A stretch of DNA of 64,000 bases from Cupriavidus sp. WKF15 (GCF_029278605.1 NZ_CP119572.1:1984001-2048000), one strand, 5' to 3'. Numbered from the stretch's first letter, positions 44,897 to 55,306 are shown. A program made the numbers and translations. The notes: generated from the letters alone by a model not told the origin.

Positions 44897-47584
44897 TCAG
44901 ACCGACATCGGGTTCGGCTTGCTCGGGTCGAGGTTGTACTTCTTGATCGCTTCGGCCACCTTGTCGCGGCTGATGGCGCCCTCGTCGGCCAGCGCCTTCA
45001 GCGCGGCCAGCGTGACCCAGTGGCGATCCACCTCGAAGAAGTGGCGCAGCTTTTCGCGGGTGTCCGAGCGGCCGAAGCCGTCGGTGCCCAGCACCACGTA
45101 GCGACGCGGCACGAACGGACGGATCTGTTCGGCGAACGCGCGCACATAGTCGGTCGAGGCAATGACCGGGCCACGGGCCGACTTGAGCTTTTGCGCGACG
45201 AAGGACTCGCGCTGCGGCTCGGACGGGTGCAACAGGTTGAAGCGCTCGGCGGCCTGGCCTTCGCGGGCCAGCTCGGTGAAGCTCGGGCAGCTCCACAGGT
45301 CGGATTCGACGCCCCAGTCCTGCTTCAGCAGCTCGGCGGCGGCGATCACCTCGCGGAAGATCGTGCCCGAGCCCAGCAACTGCACGCGCGGCGCGTTGCT
45401 GTTCTCGACGCCCTTGCGGAACTGGTACATGCCCTTGACGATGTCCTTCTCTACGCCAGCCGGCATTTCCGGATGCTCGTAGTTCTCATTCATCACCGTC
45501 AGGTAGTAGTAGACGTCTTCCTGTTCGGCGTACATGCGGCGCAGGCCGTCCTGCATGATCACTGCCAGTTCGTACTGGAAGGTCGGGTCGTACGACATGC
45601 AGTTCGGGATCACCGAGTGGAACACGTGCGAGTGGCCGTCCTCGTGCTGCAGGCCTTCGCCGTTCAGCGTGGTGCGGCCGGCGGTGCCGCCCAACAGGAA
45701 GCCGCGCGAACGCATGTCGGCAGCGGCCCAGCACAGGTCGCCGATACGCTGGATGCCGAACATCGAGTAGTAGATGTAGAACGGGATCATCTGCACGCCG
45801 TGCGTCGAGTACGACGTCGCGGCCGCGATCCAGTCGCACATGGCGCCGGCTTCGTTGATGCCTTCCTGCAGCACCTGGCCAGTCTGCGATTCCTTGTAGA
45901 ACATCAGCTGGTCATGGTCTTCCGGCACGTACTTCTGGCCTTCCTGGTTCCAGATGCCGACCTGGCGGAACAGGCCTTCCATGCCGAAGGTGCGCGACTC
46001 GTCCGGCACGATGGGCACCACGTGCTTGCCGATCTGCTTGTCTTTCAGCAGCGTGTTCAGGATACGGACGAAGGCCATGGTGGTGGACACTTCGCGGCCT
46101 TCGCCGGTGGCCTTCAGCAGTGCGTCGAACGCGGACAGCTGCGGCACCGGCAGGGCTTCGGCCTTCTGGCGGCGGGCTGGCAGGTAGCCGCCCAGGTTCA
46201 GGCGCGCCTGGCGCATGTATTCCAGTTCCTTCGAGCCTTCCGGGAAGGTGATGTACGGCACCTCTTCCAGCTTGTCGTCGGCAACCGGGATGTTGAACTG
46301 GTCGCGGAACTTGCGGATCGCGTCCACCGGCATCTTCTTCTGCTGGTGGGCCACGTTCATGGCCTGGCCGGCTTCGCTCATGCCATAGCCCTTGATGGTC
46401 TTGGCCAGGATCAGCGTCGGCTGGCCCTTGTGCTCGCTGGCGGCCTTGTAGGCGGCGTAGATCTTGTGCGGATCGTGGCCGCCGCGGTTCAGGCGCCAGA
46501 TGTCGTCGTCGGACCAGTCGGCCACCATCGCCTTCAGTTCAGGCGTGTTGAAGAAGTGCTCGCGGACGTAAGCGCCGTCCTTGGCCTTCATGGTCTGGTA
46601 CTCGCCATCCACGCAATCCATCATGCGCTTCATCAGCAGGCCCTTGGTGTCGCGCGCCAGCAGGGAGTCCCACTTGCTGCCCCAGACCACCTTGATCACG
46701 TTCCAGCCGGCACCGCGGAACTCGGATTCCAGCTCCTGGATGATCTTGCCATTGCCGCGTACCGGGCCATCGAGGCGCTGCAGGTTGCAGTTGATGACGA
46801 AGACCAGGTTGTCCAGCTTCTCGCGGCCGGCCATGCCGATCGCGCCCAGCGATTCCGGCTCGTCGGTCTCGCCGTCGCCCAGGAAGGCCCAGACCTTGCG
46901 GTCGCCGGCCTTGGCCAGGCCGCGGCTGTCCAGGTACTTCATGAAGCGGGCCTGGTAGATGGCCATGATCGGGCCCAGGCCCATCGACACGGTCGGGAAC
47001 TGCCAGAAGTCCGGCATCAGCCACGGGTGCGGGTACGACGAGATGCCCTTGCCATCCACTTCCTGGCGGAAGCTGTCGAGCTGGTCGGGCGTCAGGCGGC
47101 CCAGCAGGAACGCGCGCGAGTACACGCCCGGCGCCGAGTGGCCCTGCACGAAGACCAGGTCGCCGCCGCTTTGTTCGGACGGAGCGCGCCAGAAGTGGTT
47201 GTAGCCGACGTCGTACAGGGTCGCGGCCGAAGCGAACGACGAGATGTGGCCGCCGACGTTGGTGTGCTTGTTGGCGCGCAACACCATCGCCATGGCGTTC
47301 CAGCGGGTGTACGAGCGGATACGGTGCTCGATGTCCTGGTCGCCGGGAATGCGGGCCTGCTGCTCGACCGGAATCGTGTTGATGTATTGCGTCTCGGCAT
47401 GGAACGGCTGGGTAACGCCGTTCACGCGTGCGTACTCGATCTGCTTGTCGATCAGGAAGGCCGCGCGCGAAGGGCCTTCAGCGGCGAGAACGCCTTGCAG
47501 GGCGTCCAGCCATTCATGGGTTTCCTGGGGATCGGCGTCGTTGGCGCTGGATGCGCCGAGAATCTGCTCGGGTACGGCGGACAT
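44897..47584 (-). CDS. aceE: Pyruvate dehydrogenase E1 component, homodimeric
   Basis: 895 aa, thiamin-diphosphate-dependent homodimeric E1. The N-terminal 'DPQETHEWLDALQGVLAAEGPSRAAFLIDKQIEYAR' and the cofactor-binding 'AFLGDGETDEPESLGAIGMAGREKLDNLVFVINCNLQRLDGPVRGNGK' are unmistakable. It decarboxylates pyruvate and acetylates the AceF lipoyl groups. The start at 47584 (MSAVPEQIL) has CAGGAGAC upstream; the in-frame sequence before it is not conserved in character. It is the first gene of aceE-aceF-HslV-like-lpdA and diverges from a PAS sensor kinase gene. Confidence 0.97.
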   Translation of the reverse strand: MSAVPEQILGASSANDADPQETHEWLDALQGVLAAEGPSRAAFLIDKQIEYARVNGVTQPFHAETQYINTIPVEQQARIPGDQDIEHRIRSYTRWNAMAMVLRANKHTNVGGHISSFASAATLYDVGYNHFWRAPSEQSGGDLVFVQGHSAPGVYSRAFLLGRLTPDQLDSFRQEVDGKGISSYPHPWLMPDFWQFPTVSMGLGPIMAIYQARFMKYLDSRGLAKAGDRKVWAFLGDGETDEPESLGAIGMAGREKLDNLVFVINCNLQRLDGPVRGNGKIIQELESEFRGAGWNVIKVVWGSKWDSLLARDTKGLLMKRMMDCVDGEYQTMKAKDGAYVREHFFNTPELKAMVADWSDDDIWRLNRGGHDPHKIYAAYKAASEHKGQPTLILAKTIKGYGMSEAGQAMNVAHQQKKMPVDAIRKFRDQFNIPVADDKLEEVPYITFPEGSKELEYMRQARLNLGGYLPARRQKAEALPVPQLSAFDALLKATGEGREVSTTMAFVRILNTLLKDKQIGKHVVPIVPDESRTFGMEGLFRQVGIWNQEGQKYVPEDHDQLMFYKESQTGQVLQEGINEAGAMCDWIAAATSYSTHGVQMIPFYIYYSMFGIQRIGDLCWAAADMRSRGFLLGGTAGRTTLNGEGLQHEDGHSHVFHSVIPNCMSYDPTFQYELAVIMQDGLRRMYAEQEDVYYYLTVMNENYEHPEMPAGVEKDIVKGMYQFRKGVENSNAPRVQLLGSGTIFREVIAAAELLKQDWGVESDLWSCPSFTELAREGQAAERFNLLHPSEPQRESFVAQKLKSARGPVIASTDYVRAFAEQIRPFVPRRYVVLGTDGFGRSDTREKLRHFFEVDRHWVTLAALKALADEGAISRDKVAEAIKKYNLDPSKPNPMSV

Positions 47585-47999
47585 GGCTGTCTCCTGGTGA
47601 ATTCCTGCTCCGGAGACCCTGGCTTTTGGCATTCGGGTCCGGGGTGACGGGGTATGACTTGCGGATGCGTCGCCGCAGCGCCTTGCATCGGAAGCCGCCG
47701 CCGGGAGTCCTGTTCCGGACCCTCCGCGCGGCAGGCGCATGGTTACCGCCCGCGTTTCTGGTCGAAGCGATTCTATGGAAGCAGAAAGGGCAACACAAGT
47801 GAAATTTTCAAATTGCGATATCGTTTTTTACAATGTGGAATCTTGTCGCGGCGCACCAAATGCCACATGGCCAGCGGGCGCCGGCGCGGGGCAAGCCCCG
47901 CCGCCTCGTCAGGTTTTTACTTGAATTCATTGGCGCTTTCCCCAAGCGACGCACCGCAGTATTCCCGCTACACTGGCCGGTCAGCCGTCAATCCCTGTC
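47585..47999. promoter_or_regulatory. 415-bp divergent region between aceE and the sensor kinase gene
   Basis: No gene is seen. Leftward candidate promoter for aceE: TTGTGT (complement of 47793-47798), 17-base spacer, TAGAAT (complement of 47770-47775), leaving a leader of about 180 bases. Rightward candidate promoter for the kinase: TTTCAA (47806-47811), 17-base spacer, TACAAT (47829-47834). The palindrome CGATATCG (47817-47824) lies between them in the only AT-rich stretch, a natural place for shared control. Confidence 0.5.
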
Positions 48000-50591
48000 A
48001 TGTCGTTTTTCAATCGTTTCCTGTCCAGCCTGCGCGCAGCCATCCTCCCCCCTTCCGCCGCCGATACGGCCAGGGCAACCGGTGGTGACGGCACGCACGC
48101 CGCGCCGCCGGCCAGCACGCTGGGGGCCCTCGACACGATGGCACAGGTCGATGACGGCGGCACCGTCGCCGCGCCGACGCGCGGACTGTGGTGGCTGCGC
48201 TGGCGCAACCTGGTCGCCACGAGCTGGTTCATGTTCATCCCGCTGGTGGCCATCGTGCTGTTCAGCGCGGCGATGGGCGTGATCCTCTGGTCCCTGCACG
48301 AGACCGAGCGCCAGCAGCAGCGCGATGCCCTGTATCGCGACGCGGCCTGGGCGCAGCAGCGCGTGCGCCTGTCCCTGCTGAGCAACCAGGACCAACTGGC
48401 CTCGCTCGCGCGAGACATTGCCGCCGCGCAGCTCGAACAGGGCGCATACCGGACCGCGGCGCAGGAGATCCTGCGCGAGAACCCCGAGATTGTCTTCATC
48501 AACTGGCTCGACGCCACGCGCCGCGGGCGCTGGTCGCTGCCGTCCACCTCGGAGTTTGCGGCGCGGCTGCGCGAGAACCAGGAGCAGCCGCTCGAACCCG
48601 AGGTGCTCGACACCTTCGACGCCGCGCGCGAAACCCAGCGCGTGGTCTACTCGCGCCCGCTCACCAATGACCGCGGCGACAGCTTCATGCTGATGGAGGT
48701 GCCGATCGTGCGGGACAACGAGTTCCTCGGCACGCTGGGCGCGCTCTATTCCATCAACGGCATCCTCACTCACCTGCTGCCGCCGGAACTGACCGAGCGC
48801 TACCGCTTCTCGTTGATCGACAAGAACAACCAGACGCGCGCCAGCACCTCGCTGCGCCCGGTGCCGGGCAATGCGCTGTCGTACGAGGTGCTGCTCGACC
48901 CACCCGGGCACTCGCTGTCGCTGCGCGCCGATGCCTACCCGCCGCCGTCCAACCTGCCCAACAACATGCTGCTGTGGCTGGTGGTCGGGCTGTCCTGCTT
49001 CCTGCTGTGGAGCCTGTGGAGCATGTGGCGGCACACCAGCCGCCGCTCCGAAGCGCAGCGCGCGCTGCTGGCCGAAACGTCGTTCCGCCGCGCCATGGAG
49101 AACTCCATGCTGATCGGCCTGCGCGCGCTCGACCTGAACGGCCGCATCACCTATGTCAACCCGGCGTTCTGCCGCATGACCGGCTGGCAGGAAAACGACC
49201 TGGTTGGCCGCCTGCCGCCCTTTCCCTACTGGCCGCCGAATGACCAGCAGGAGATGCAGAAGCAGATCGACCTCACGCTGCAGGGCAAGTCGCCGGCCGG
49301 CGGCTACGAGATGCGCGTGATGCGCCGCGACGGCAGCAGCTTCTTCTCGCGCATGTATGTGTCGCCGCTGGTGGACAGCCGCGGCCGCCACACGGGCTGG
49401 ATGAGTTCGATGACGGACATCACCGAGCCCAAGCGCGCGCGCGAGGAGCTTGCCGCCGCGCACGACCGCTTCACCACCGTGCTGGAGAGCCTGGACGCCG
49501 CCGTTTCGGTGCTGGCCACCGACAAGGCCGAACTGCTGTTCGCCAACCGCTATTACCGCCAGTTGTTCGGCTGGGAGGCCGATGGCCACCTGAAGCTGGC
49601 CGGCGATGACGTCGACAAGGACCAGGTCTCGAGCGACAACACCGACTATGTCGACGCTTACGCCGGCCTGCCCGCCTCCGAACTGATGCCGTACACGTCG
49701 GACGCGCGCGAAGTGTTCGTGCCCGACATGCAGAAGTGGTTCGAGGTGCGCCGCCGCTATATCCAGTGGGTAGATGGCCACCTCGCGCAGATGCAGATCG
49801 CCACCGACATCACGGTGCGCAAGGCCGCAGAGGAAATGACGCGCCAGCATGAGGAACGCCTGCAGTTCACCAGCCGCCTGACCACCATGGGCGAGATGGC
49901 ATCGTCGCTCGCGCATGAGCTCAACCAGCCGCTGGCCGCCATCAACAACTATTGCATGGGCGCGGTGGCGCGGCTGCATTCGGGCCGAAGCACCCCCGAG
50001 GACCTGATCCCCGTGCTGGAAAAGACCTCGGCGCAGGCCGTGCGCGCCGGCACCATCATCAGCCGCATCCGCGGCTTCGTGAAGCGCAGCCAGCCGCAGC
50101 GGCGCGAGGCCTCGCTGCACGACATCGTCGCCGACGCCGTGGGCCTGGCCGACCTCGAGGCCACGCGCCGCCGCGTGACCATCCTGACGCGCCTGCCCGC
50201 ACCGCCCGTGATGATCTACGTGGACCCCGTGCTGATCGAACAGGTGCTGGTGAACCTGCTCAAGAACGCCGTGGAAGCCATGGCCGGCATGCCGGCCCCG
50301 CGCGCCGGGGGCGTCGTGCGCCTGCATGCGCGCGTGGAGCCGGGCGAGTTCGGCAACAACGTCCGTATCGACGTGATCGACCAGGGCCCCGGCGTCGACG
50401 AAGCCACCAAGGAACGGCTGTTCGAACCGTTCTTCAGCACCAAGTCCGACGGCATGGGCATGGGCCTGAACATCTGCCGCTCCATCATCGAATCCCACCA
50501 GGGCAGGTTGTGGGTCGAGAACAATGCCGATGGCATCGGCTGTACGTTTAAAATCATGCTGCCGCTGCAGCCGGCGATGGCCGACCAATAA
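48000..50591 (+). CDS. Membrane PAS-domain sensor histidine kinase
   Basis: 863 aa. TM1 is at about 72-97 and TM2 at about 322-342, enclosing a periplasmic sensor domain. Two cytoplasmic PAS domains (about 360-480 and 485-605) follow. The HisKA phosphoacceptor is H639 in SSLAHELNQPLAA, and the ATPase domain has NLLKNAVEAM, DQGPGV and GMGMGLNICRSI. The architecture is FixL/DctB-like. It is followed after 120 bases by a FixJ-type response regulator, its likely partner, and diverges from the pdh operon. Ligand unknown; the periplasmic domain suggests an external organic acid. Confidence 0.92.
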   Translation: MSFFNRFLSSLRAAILPPSAADTARATGGDGTHAAPPASTLGALDTMAQVDDGGTVAAPTRGLWWLRWRNLVATSWFMFIPLVAIVLFSAAMGVILWSLHETERQQQRDALYRDAAWAQQRVRLSLLSNQDQLASLARDIAAAQLEQGAYRTAAQEILRENPEIVFINWLDATRRGRWSLPSTSEFAARLRENQEQPLEPEVLDTFDAARETQRVVYSRPLTNDRGDSFMLMEVPIVRDNEFLGTLGALYSINGILTHLLPPELTERYRFSLIDKNNQTRASTSLRPVPGNALSYEVLLDPPGHSLSLRADAYPPPSNLPNNMLLWLVVGLSCFLLWSLWSMWRHTSRRSEAQRALLAETSFRRAMENSMLIGLRALDLNGRITYVNPAFCRMTGWQENDLVGRLPPFPYWPPNDQQEMQKQIDLTLQGKSPAGGYEMRVMRRDGSSFFSRMYVSPLVDSRGRHTGWMSSMTDITEPKRAREELAAAHDRFTTVLESLDAAVSVLATDKAELLFANRYYRQLFGWEADGHLKLAGDDVDKDQVSSDNTDYVDAYAGLPASELMPYTSDAREVFVPDMQKWFEVRRRYIQWVDGHLAQMQIATDITVRKAAEEMTRQHEERLQFTSRLTTMGEMASSLAHELNQPLAAINNYCMGAVARLHSGRSTPEDLIPVLEKTSAQAVRAGTIISRIRGFVKRSQPQRREASLHDIVADAVGLADLEATRRRVTILTRLPAPPVMIYVDPVLIEQVLVNLLKNAVEAMAGMPAPRAGGVVRLHARVEPGEFGNNVRIDVIDQGPGVDEATKERLFEPFFSTKSDGMGMGLNICRSIIESHQGRLWVENNADGIGCTFKIMLPLQPAMADQ

Positions 50592-50711
50592 CGACGCGCA
50601 CCCGATCGTGGCACGCCCCGCCCCCCGCGCTGGTGGGGTGCGGGATCTGTTACATAGCGCCGCCGCCGGTTACACTGCTGCCGCAAACGAATGGTTGTCC
50701 CAGGAGACTTC

Positions 50712-51344
50712 ATGACCGCAACGCCAAACCCTGCCCCTCACCGCGGCGAGACCGTCTTTATCGTCGATGACGATGAAGCGATGCGCGACTCGCTGACCTG
50801 GCTGCTGGAAGGCAATGGCTACCAGGTGCGCAGCTTCAGCAGCGCCGAGCAGTTCCTGACGGCCTATGACGCCAGCCAGGTTTCCTGCCTGATCCTCGAT
50901 GTGCGCATGCCCGGCATGAGCGGCCCGGAACTGCAGGAACGCATGATTGCCGAGAACATCGATATCCCCATCGTCTTCATCACCGGCCACGGCGATGTGC
51001 CGATGGCGGTTTCCACGATGAAGCGCGGCGCCATCGACTTCATCGAGAAGCCGTTCGACGAATCGGAACTGCGCGCGCTGGTCGAGCGCATGCTGCAGAA
51101 GGCCCGCACGGACCACTCGGCCGCGCGCGAGCAGCGTGCCGCCAAGGACCTGCTGGGCAAGCTGACCACGCGCGAGCAGCAGGTGCTGGAGCGCATCGTC
51201 GCCGGCCGCCTGAACAAGCAGATCGCCGACGACCTGGGCATTTCCATCAAGACCGTGGAGGCGCACCGCGCCAACATCATGGAAAAGCTCAACGTCAATA
51301 CCGTGGCCGACCTGCTGCGCCTGGCGCTGTCGCGCAACAGCTGA
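50712..51344 (+). CDS. FixJ-type LuxR-family response regulator
   Basis: 210 aa. The receiver domain has phosphoacceptor D63 (LILDVRMPG), acidic DDD at 19-21 and K113 in IEKPFDE. The LuxR-type helix-turn-helix is 'LTTREQQVLERIVAGRLNKQIADDLGISIKTVEAHRANIMEKL' (about 150-195). The start at 50712 has CAGGAGAC upstream. It is cotranscribed with the PAS kinase. DNA targets are not known; the adjacent divergent pdh promoter is an obvious candidate. Confidence 0.93.
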   Translation: MTATPNPAPHRGETVFIVDDDEAMRDSLTWLLEGNGYQVRSFSSAEQFLTAYDASQVSCLILDVRMPGMSGPELQERMIAENIDIPIVFITGHGDVPMAVSTMKRGAIDFIEKPFDESELRALVERMLQKARTDHSAAREQRAAKDLLGKLTTREQQVLERIVAGRLNKQIADDLGISIKTVEAHRANIMEKLNVNTVADLLRLALSRNS

Positions 51345-51354
51345 TCCGGCAGGC

Positions 51355-51376
51355 TGCCCCGGCGCCCGCCGGGGCA
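51355..51376. terminator. Hairpin between the response regulator and the CbiM-like gene
   Basis: 9-bp stem TGCCCCGGC / GCCGGGGCA with a 4-base loop, between convergent genes. No T run. Confidence 0.45.
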
Positions 51377-51410
51377 GGCAATCGACGCCACTTCCCCGTC
51401 GCCCCGCGCC

Positions 51411-52091
51411 TCAGTCGCTCAAGTACTCCTCATCCCGGAACGTCACCACCCATTGTGGCCGGTAGACCACAAAAATCGCGACCAGCATGCCGGTGAGGAA
51501 CGCCTCGCCAAACGCGAGGATGACAATGGCTGCGAGCGTATCGGCGGTGCTGAACGGAAGCCCTGGAGCCATCCAGTGCCGCCAGGCGGCCTCCGCCGCC
51601 CCCGCGCCCATGGCCGCCAGGCCCGCGCAGAAATAGCCATGGCCGAGGATGAACACGAATGGATGGCGCGGCAGCGTGTGGCGCATGATGCCCTGCAGCC
51701 CGGCCGAGATCAGCGCCGGCAGCAGCGCCAGCCAGACATAGCGTATCCAGAGCGACGGCCAGTCGAACAAGGCCCAGCTGTGACCGGCCAGGTATTCGAG
51801 GCCAAGCATGGACACCACGTCGACCACGAACAGCGATATCAGCGCCAGCGGCAACCCGAACAGCGTGACCATCAGCGTCGCGCCAAGGAGCTGGATCACC
51901 AGGCCGCCGACCAGCGTGGCACGCACCGTCCACAACAGCGCCACCAACACCATCGCGCCCAGCCAGGCATGCTGCAGGGAACCGCGCCGCAGCAAGTGCC
52001 AGGGGCGGCGGCTCAGCGCCCAGCCAAACCCGGCAATGGACACGAAGACGAGCAGTGGATCGGACAACAGGGATGGGAGCGCGGTGTGCAT
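51411..52091 (-). CDS. CbiM-like energy-coupling-factor transporter permease, stand-alone
   Basis: 226-aa inner-membrane protein with about six to seven hydrophobic helices. The loops '[43 protein letters not shown]' and '[25 protein letters not shown]' resemble the CbiM/NikM family, the cobalt/nickel substrate subunits of ECF importers. The N-terminus is MHTALP rather than the usual MHIPDG; His2 is kept. No CbiQ/CbiO partner genes are nearby. Metal specificity is uncertain. Confidence 0.75.
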   Translation of the reverse strand: MHTALPSLLSDPLLVFVSIAGFGWALSRRPWHLLRRGSLQHAWLGAMVLVALLWTVRATLVGGLVIQLLGATLMVTLFGLPLALISLFVVDVVSMLGLEYLAGHSWALFDWPSLWIRYVWLALLPALISAGLQGIMRHTLPRHPFVFILGHGYFCAGLAAMGAGAAEAAWRHWMAPGLPFSTADTLAAIVILAFGEAFLTGMLVAIFVVYRPQWVVTFRDEEYLSD

Positions 52092-52186
52092 GTGACGATG
52101 CTACCAGCGTGGCCGGGCATCCCGGCTTGCCGGCGGTCAAACGGCAACGCGGCCGTCGCGGGGCGGAATGCCCGCCCGTCACCCCG

Positions 52187-52192
52187 TATAAT
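52187..52192 (+). promoter_or_regulatory. -10 box upstream of folD
   Basis: TATAAT, 78 bases ahead of the folD ATG, without a clear -35. Confidence 0.45.
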
Positions 52193-52270
52193 TCGCCTTT
52201 AAGCTCTGCCGGCCGGGCGCCGCCCCGCGACGGCGCCTTCACTCCCGGCCATAAACCCGCCCTGTCCCCC

Positions 52271-53122
52271 ATGTCTGCACAACTGATCGACGGCAACGCA
52301 CTTGCCAAACATATCCGTTCCGAAGCCGCCGTGCGCGCCGCCCGCCTGACCGAACGCGGGCACCAGCCCGGCCTGGCCGTGGTCCTGGTCGGCGAGGACC
52401 CGGCCAGCCAGGTCTATGTGCGCAACAAGGTCAAGGCCTGCGAGGACAACGGCTTCCACTCGTCGCTGGACCGCTACCCGGCCGACCTGTCCGAAGCCGA
52501 CCTGCTGGCCCGTATCGACGCGCTGAACAAGGATCCCAAGATCCATGGCATCCTGGTGCAACTGCCGCTGCCCAAGCACATCGACAGCCACAAGGTGCTT
52601 GAGGCCATCGCCCCGGAAAAGGACGTCGACGGCTTCCACGTGGCCAATGCCGGCGCACTCATGACCGGCGCCCCGCTGTTCCGCCCGTGCACGCCATACG
52701 GCTGCATGAAGATGCTGGAATCGATCAACTACCCGCTGCGCGGCGCCCGTGCGGTGGTGGTCGGCGCCTCGAATATCGTCGGCAAGCCGATGGCCATGCT
52801 GCTGCTGCAGGCTGGCGCCACGGTCACCATCTGCAACAGCAAGACGCGCGACATCGGCGCCCATACCCGCGACGCCGACGTGATCGTTGCCGCCGTGGGC
52901 AAGCGCAACCTGATTACCGCCGACATGGTCAAGCCCGGCGCGGTCGTGATCGACGTGGGCATGAACCGCGACGACAACGGCAAGCTGTGCGGTGACGTGG
53001 ACTTCGGCGGCGTGCGCGAAGTGGCCGGCCATATCACGCCGGTCCCGGGCGGCGTCGGCCCGATGACCATCACCATGTTGCTGGTCAATACGCTGGAAGC
53101 CGCCGAGCGCGTCGCCGGCTAA
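52271..53122 (+). CDS. folD: Methylenetetrahydrofolate dehydrogenase/cyclohydrolase
   Basis: 283-aa bifunctional enzyme interconverting methylene-, methenyl- and formyl-tetrahydrofolate. The substrate-site lysine lies in '[17 protein letters not shown]' (YxxxK). '[16 protein letters not shown]' and the nucleotide-binding '[31 protein letters not shown]' follow, and '[11 protein letters not shown]' near the end is the family signature. Normal length. It is followed after 105 bases by prlC. Confidence 0.97.
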   Translation: MSAQLIDGNALAKHIRSEAAVRAARLTERGHQPGLAVVLVGEDPASQVYVRNKVKACEDNGFHSSLDRYPADLSEADLLARIDALNKDPKIHGILVQLPLPKHIDSHKVLEAIAPEKDVDGFHVANAGALMTGAPLFRPCTPYGCMKMLESINYPLRGARAVVVGASNIVGKPMAMLLLQAGATVTICNSKTRDIGAHTRDADVIVAAVGKRNLITADMVKPGAVVIDVGMNRDDNGKLCGDVDFGGVREVAGHITPVPGGVGPMTITMLLVNTLEAAERVAG

Positions 53123-53227
53123 GCCTGCCGGCCGTTGCGGCGGAGGCCGCAACGGCACTGGAAAAGCCGCGGCGCTGCCCCCATCTGCAAGCCATTGCCT
53201 CTTCAGGCCAGACAACCGAGAACCGCC

Positions 53228-55306
53228 ATGGACCAAGCCCTCAACAATCCACTGCTGGACTTCACCGACCTGCCGCGCTTCTCCGAGATCCGCCCCGAGC
53301 ACATCAGCCCGGCGCTCGACGTGCTGCTCGAACGTGCGCAGGCAGCCGTGGCGCGCGCCGAAGATCCGGCCACGCCGTCCGACTGGGCCAGTGCCGTGGA
53401 AGCGCTGGAAGCCGTCACCGAGCCGCTGGGCCGCGCCTGGGGCGTGGTCGGGCACCTGAGCGCGGTCGCCGATACGCCGGAGCTGCGCAAGGCGCACGCC
53501 GAGAACCTGCCGCGCATGACGGAGTTCTGGTCGTCGCTGGGCCAAAGCCTGGCGCTCTATGAAAAGTACAAGGCGCTCGCAGCCAGCCCCGAATTTGCCG
53601 GCATGAGCGCCGCGCGCCACCAGCTCATCGAGAATGAGCTGCGCGGCTTCCGTCTGGGCGGCGCCGAACTGCCCGAGGACAAGAAACCGCGCTTTGCCGA
53701 AATCCAGGAACAGCAGGCGCAGTTGTCCAAGGCATTCTCCGACCACGTGCTCGACGCCACCAACGCCTACGCGCTGATCATCGAAGATCCGGCACGGCTA
53801 TCCGGATTGCCCGAGGACGCACAGGAGGCTGCCCGCCACGCGGCGGAGAAGGACGGCAAGGCCGGCTGGAAATTCACGCTGCACTTCCCCTCCTACTTCC
53901 CCGTGCTGCAGTACGCGGACGACCGAGCGCTGCGCCAGACCCTGTACGAGGCCAACGTGACCCGTGCATCGGAACATGGCGCCCAGTACGGCAGCGGCCA
54001 GGCCGACTGGGACAACACGGCCAATATGCGTGAACAGCTCGCACTGCGCCGCGAGGAAGCGCAAATGCTCGGCTACCAGTGCTACGGCGAAGTGTCGCTG
54101 GTGCCGAAGATGGCCGAGTCGCCAGCCGAGGTGCTGAAGTTCCTCGACGAACTCGCGGTCAAGGCACGTCCGTATGCCGAGCAGGACTGGGCTGAACTCA
54201 AGGCCTATGCCGCGGCCGAGCTGGGGCTGGCCGAACTGGCGCCGTGGGACGTTGCCTATGCCTCCGAAAAGCTGCGGGAGCAACGCTATGCGTTCTCGGA
54301 GAACGAAGTGAAGCAATACTTCCCCGAGCCCAAGGTGCTGCAGGGTCTGTTCGGGGCCGTCGAGCGGCTGTTCTCGGTGAAGATCCAGCCCGATACGTCG
54401 CAGACCTGGCACAAGGACGTGCGCTTCTTCCGCGTGAATGCGGCCGACGGCACGCTGCTGGCCCAGTTCTACATCGACCTCTATGCGCGCGAAGGCAAGC
54501 GCGGCGGCGCGTGGATGGATGATGCGCGCGGCCGCAAGATCCTGGCCAATGGCAAGGTGCAGACGCCGGTGGCCTACCTCACCTGCAATTTCTCGGCACC
54601 GGTCGGCGACAAGCCGGCACTGTTCACGCACGACGAAGTCATCACACTGTTCCATGAATTCGGCCACGGCCTGCACCACATGCTGACGCAGGTGGGCGAG
54701 CTGGGCGTGTCCGGCATCAACGGCGTGGAATGGGATGCGGTGGAACTGCCGTCCCAGTTCATGGAGAACTTCTGCTGGGAATATGAGGTGCTGACCGGCA
54801 TGACCCAGCACGTCGACAGCGGCGAGCCGCTGCCGCGCCCGCTGTTCGACCGCATGCTGGCGGCCAAGAATTTCCAGAACGGCATGATGACGCTGCGCCA
54901 GATCGTGTTCTCGTCGTTCGACATGCACCTGCACACCGACTTCGACCCGCAGGGCGCGAAGAGCGTGCTGGACCTGTCGCGCGAGATCAACGACCGCGTG
55001 CACGTGGTACCGCAGTACCCGCTGTCGCGCTGGCCCAATACCTTCAGCCACATCTTCGCGGGCGGCTATGCCGCGGGCTACTACAGCTACAAGTGGGCCG
55101 AAGTGCTGTCGGCCGACGTGTACGCCGCCTTCGAGGAAGCCGCGCAGTTGTCGGGCACCGTGCTCGACAGCGAAACCGGTGCGCGCTACCAGCGCGAGAT
55201 CCTGTCGGTCGGCGGCAGCCGCCCCGCCATGGATTCCTTCGTCGCGTTCCGCGGCCGCGCGCCGCAGATCGACGCGCTGCTGCGCCACGGAGGCATGGCA
55301 GCATGA
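53228..55306 (+). CDS. prlC: Oligopeptidase A (M3 metallopeptidase)
   Basis: 692-aa cytoplasmic zinc oligopeptidase that clears short peptides, including cleaved signal peptides. The zinc motif is H476-E-F-G-H480, with the third ligand in 'SQFMENFCWEYEVL'. The C-terminal 'QYPLSRWPNTFSHIFAGGYAAGYYSYKWAEVLSADVYAAFEE' block is typical. The start MDQALNNPLLDF matches the family. Its stop overlaps the xthA start (ATGA). Confidence 0.96.
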   Translation: MDQALNNPLLDFTDLPRFSEIRPEHISPALDVLLERAQAAVARAEDPATPSDWASAVEALEAVTEPLGRAWGVVGHLSAVADTPELRKAHAENLPRMTEFWSSLGQSLALYEKYKALAASPEFAGMSAARHQLIENELRGFRLGGAELPEDKKPRFAEIQEQQAQLSKAFSDHVLDATNAYALIIEDPARLSGLPEDAQEAARHAAEKDGKAGWKFTLHFPSYFPVLQYADDRALRQTLYEANVTRASEHGAQYGSGQADWDNTANMREQLALRREEAQMLGYQCYGEVSLVPKMAESPAEVLKFLDELAVKARPYAEQDWAELKAYAAAELGLAELAPWDVAYASEKLREQRYAFSENEVKQYFPEPKVLQGLFGAVERLFSVKIQPDTSQTWHKDVRFFRVNAADGTLLAQFYIDLYAREGKRGGAWMDDARGRKILANGKVQTPVAYLTCNFSAPVGDKPALFTHDEVITLFHEFGHGLHHMLTQVGELGVSGINGVEWDAVELPSQFMENFCWEYEVLTGMTQHVDSGEPLPRPLFDRMLAAKNFQNGMMTLRQIVFSSFDMHLHTDFDPQGAKSVLDLSREINDRVHVVPQYPLSRWPNTFSHIFAGGYAAGYYSYKWAEVLSADVYAAFEEAAQLSGTVLDSETGARYQREILSVGGSRPAMDSFVAFRGRAPQIDALLRHGGMAA

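Noticed and set aside
45020..47647. Long rightward open frame opposite aceE
   Set aside because: Antisense shadow of a perfect AceE; no motif or ribosome site.
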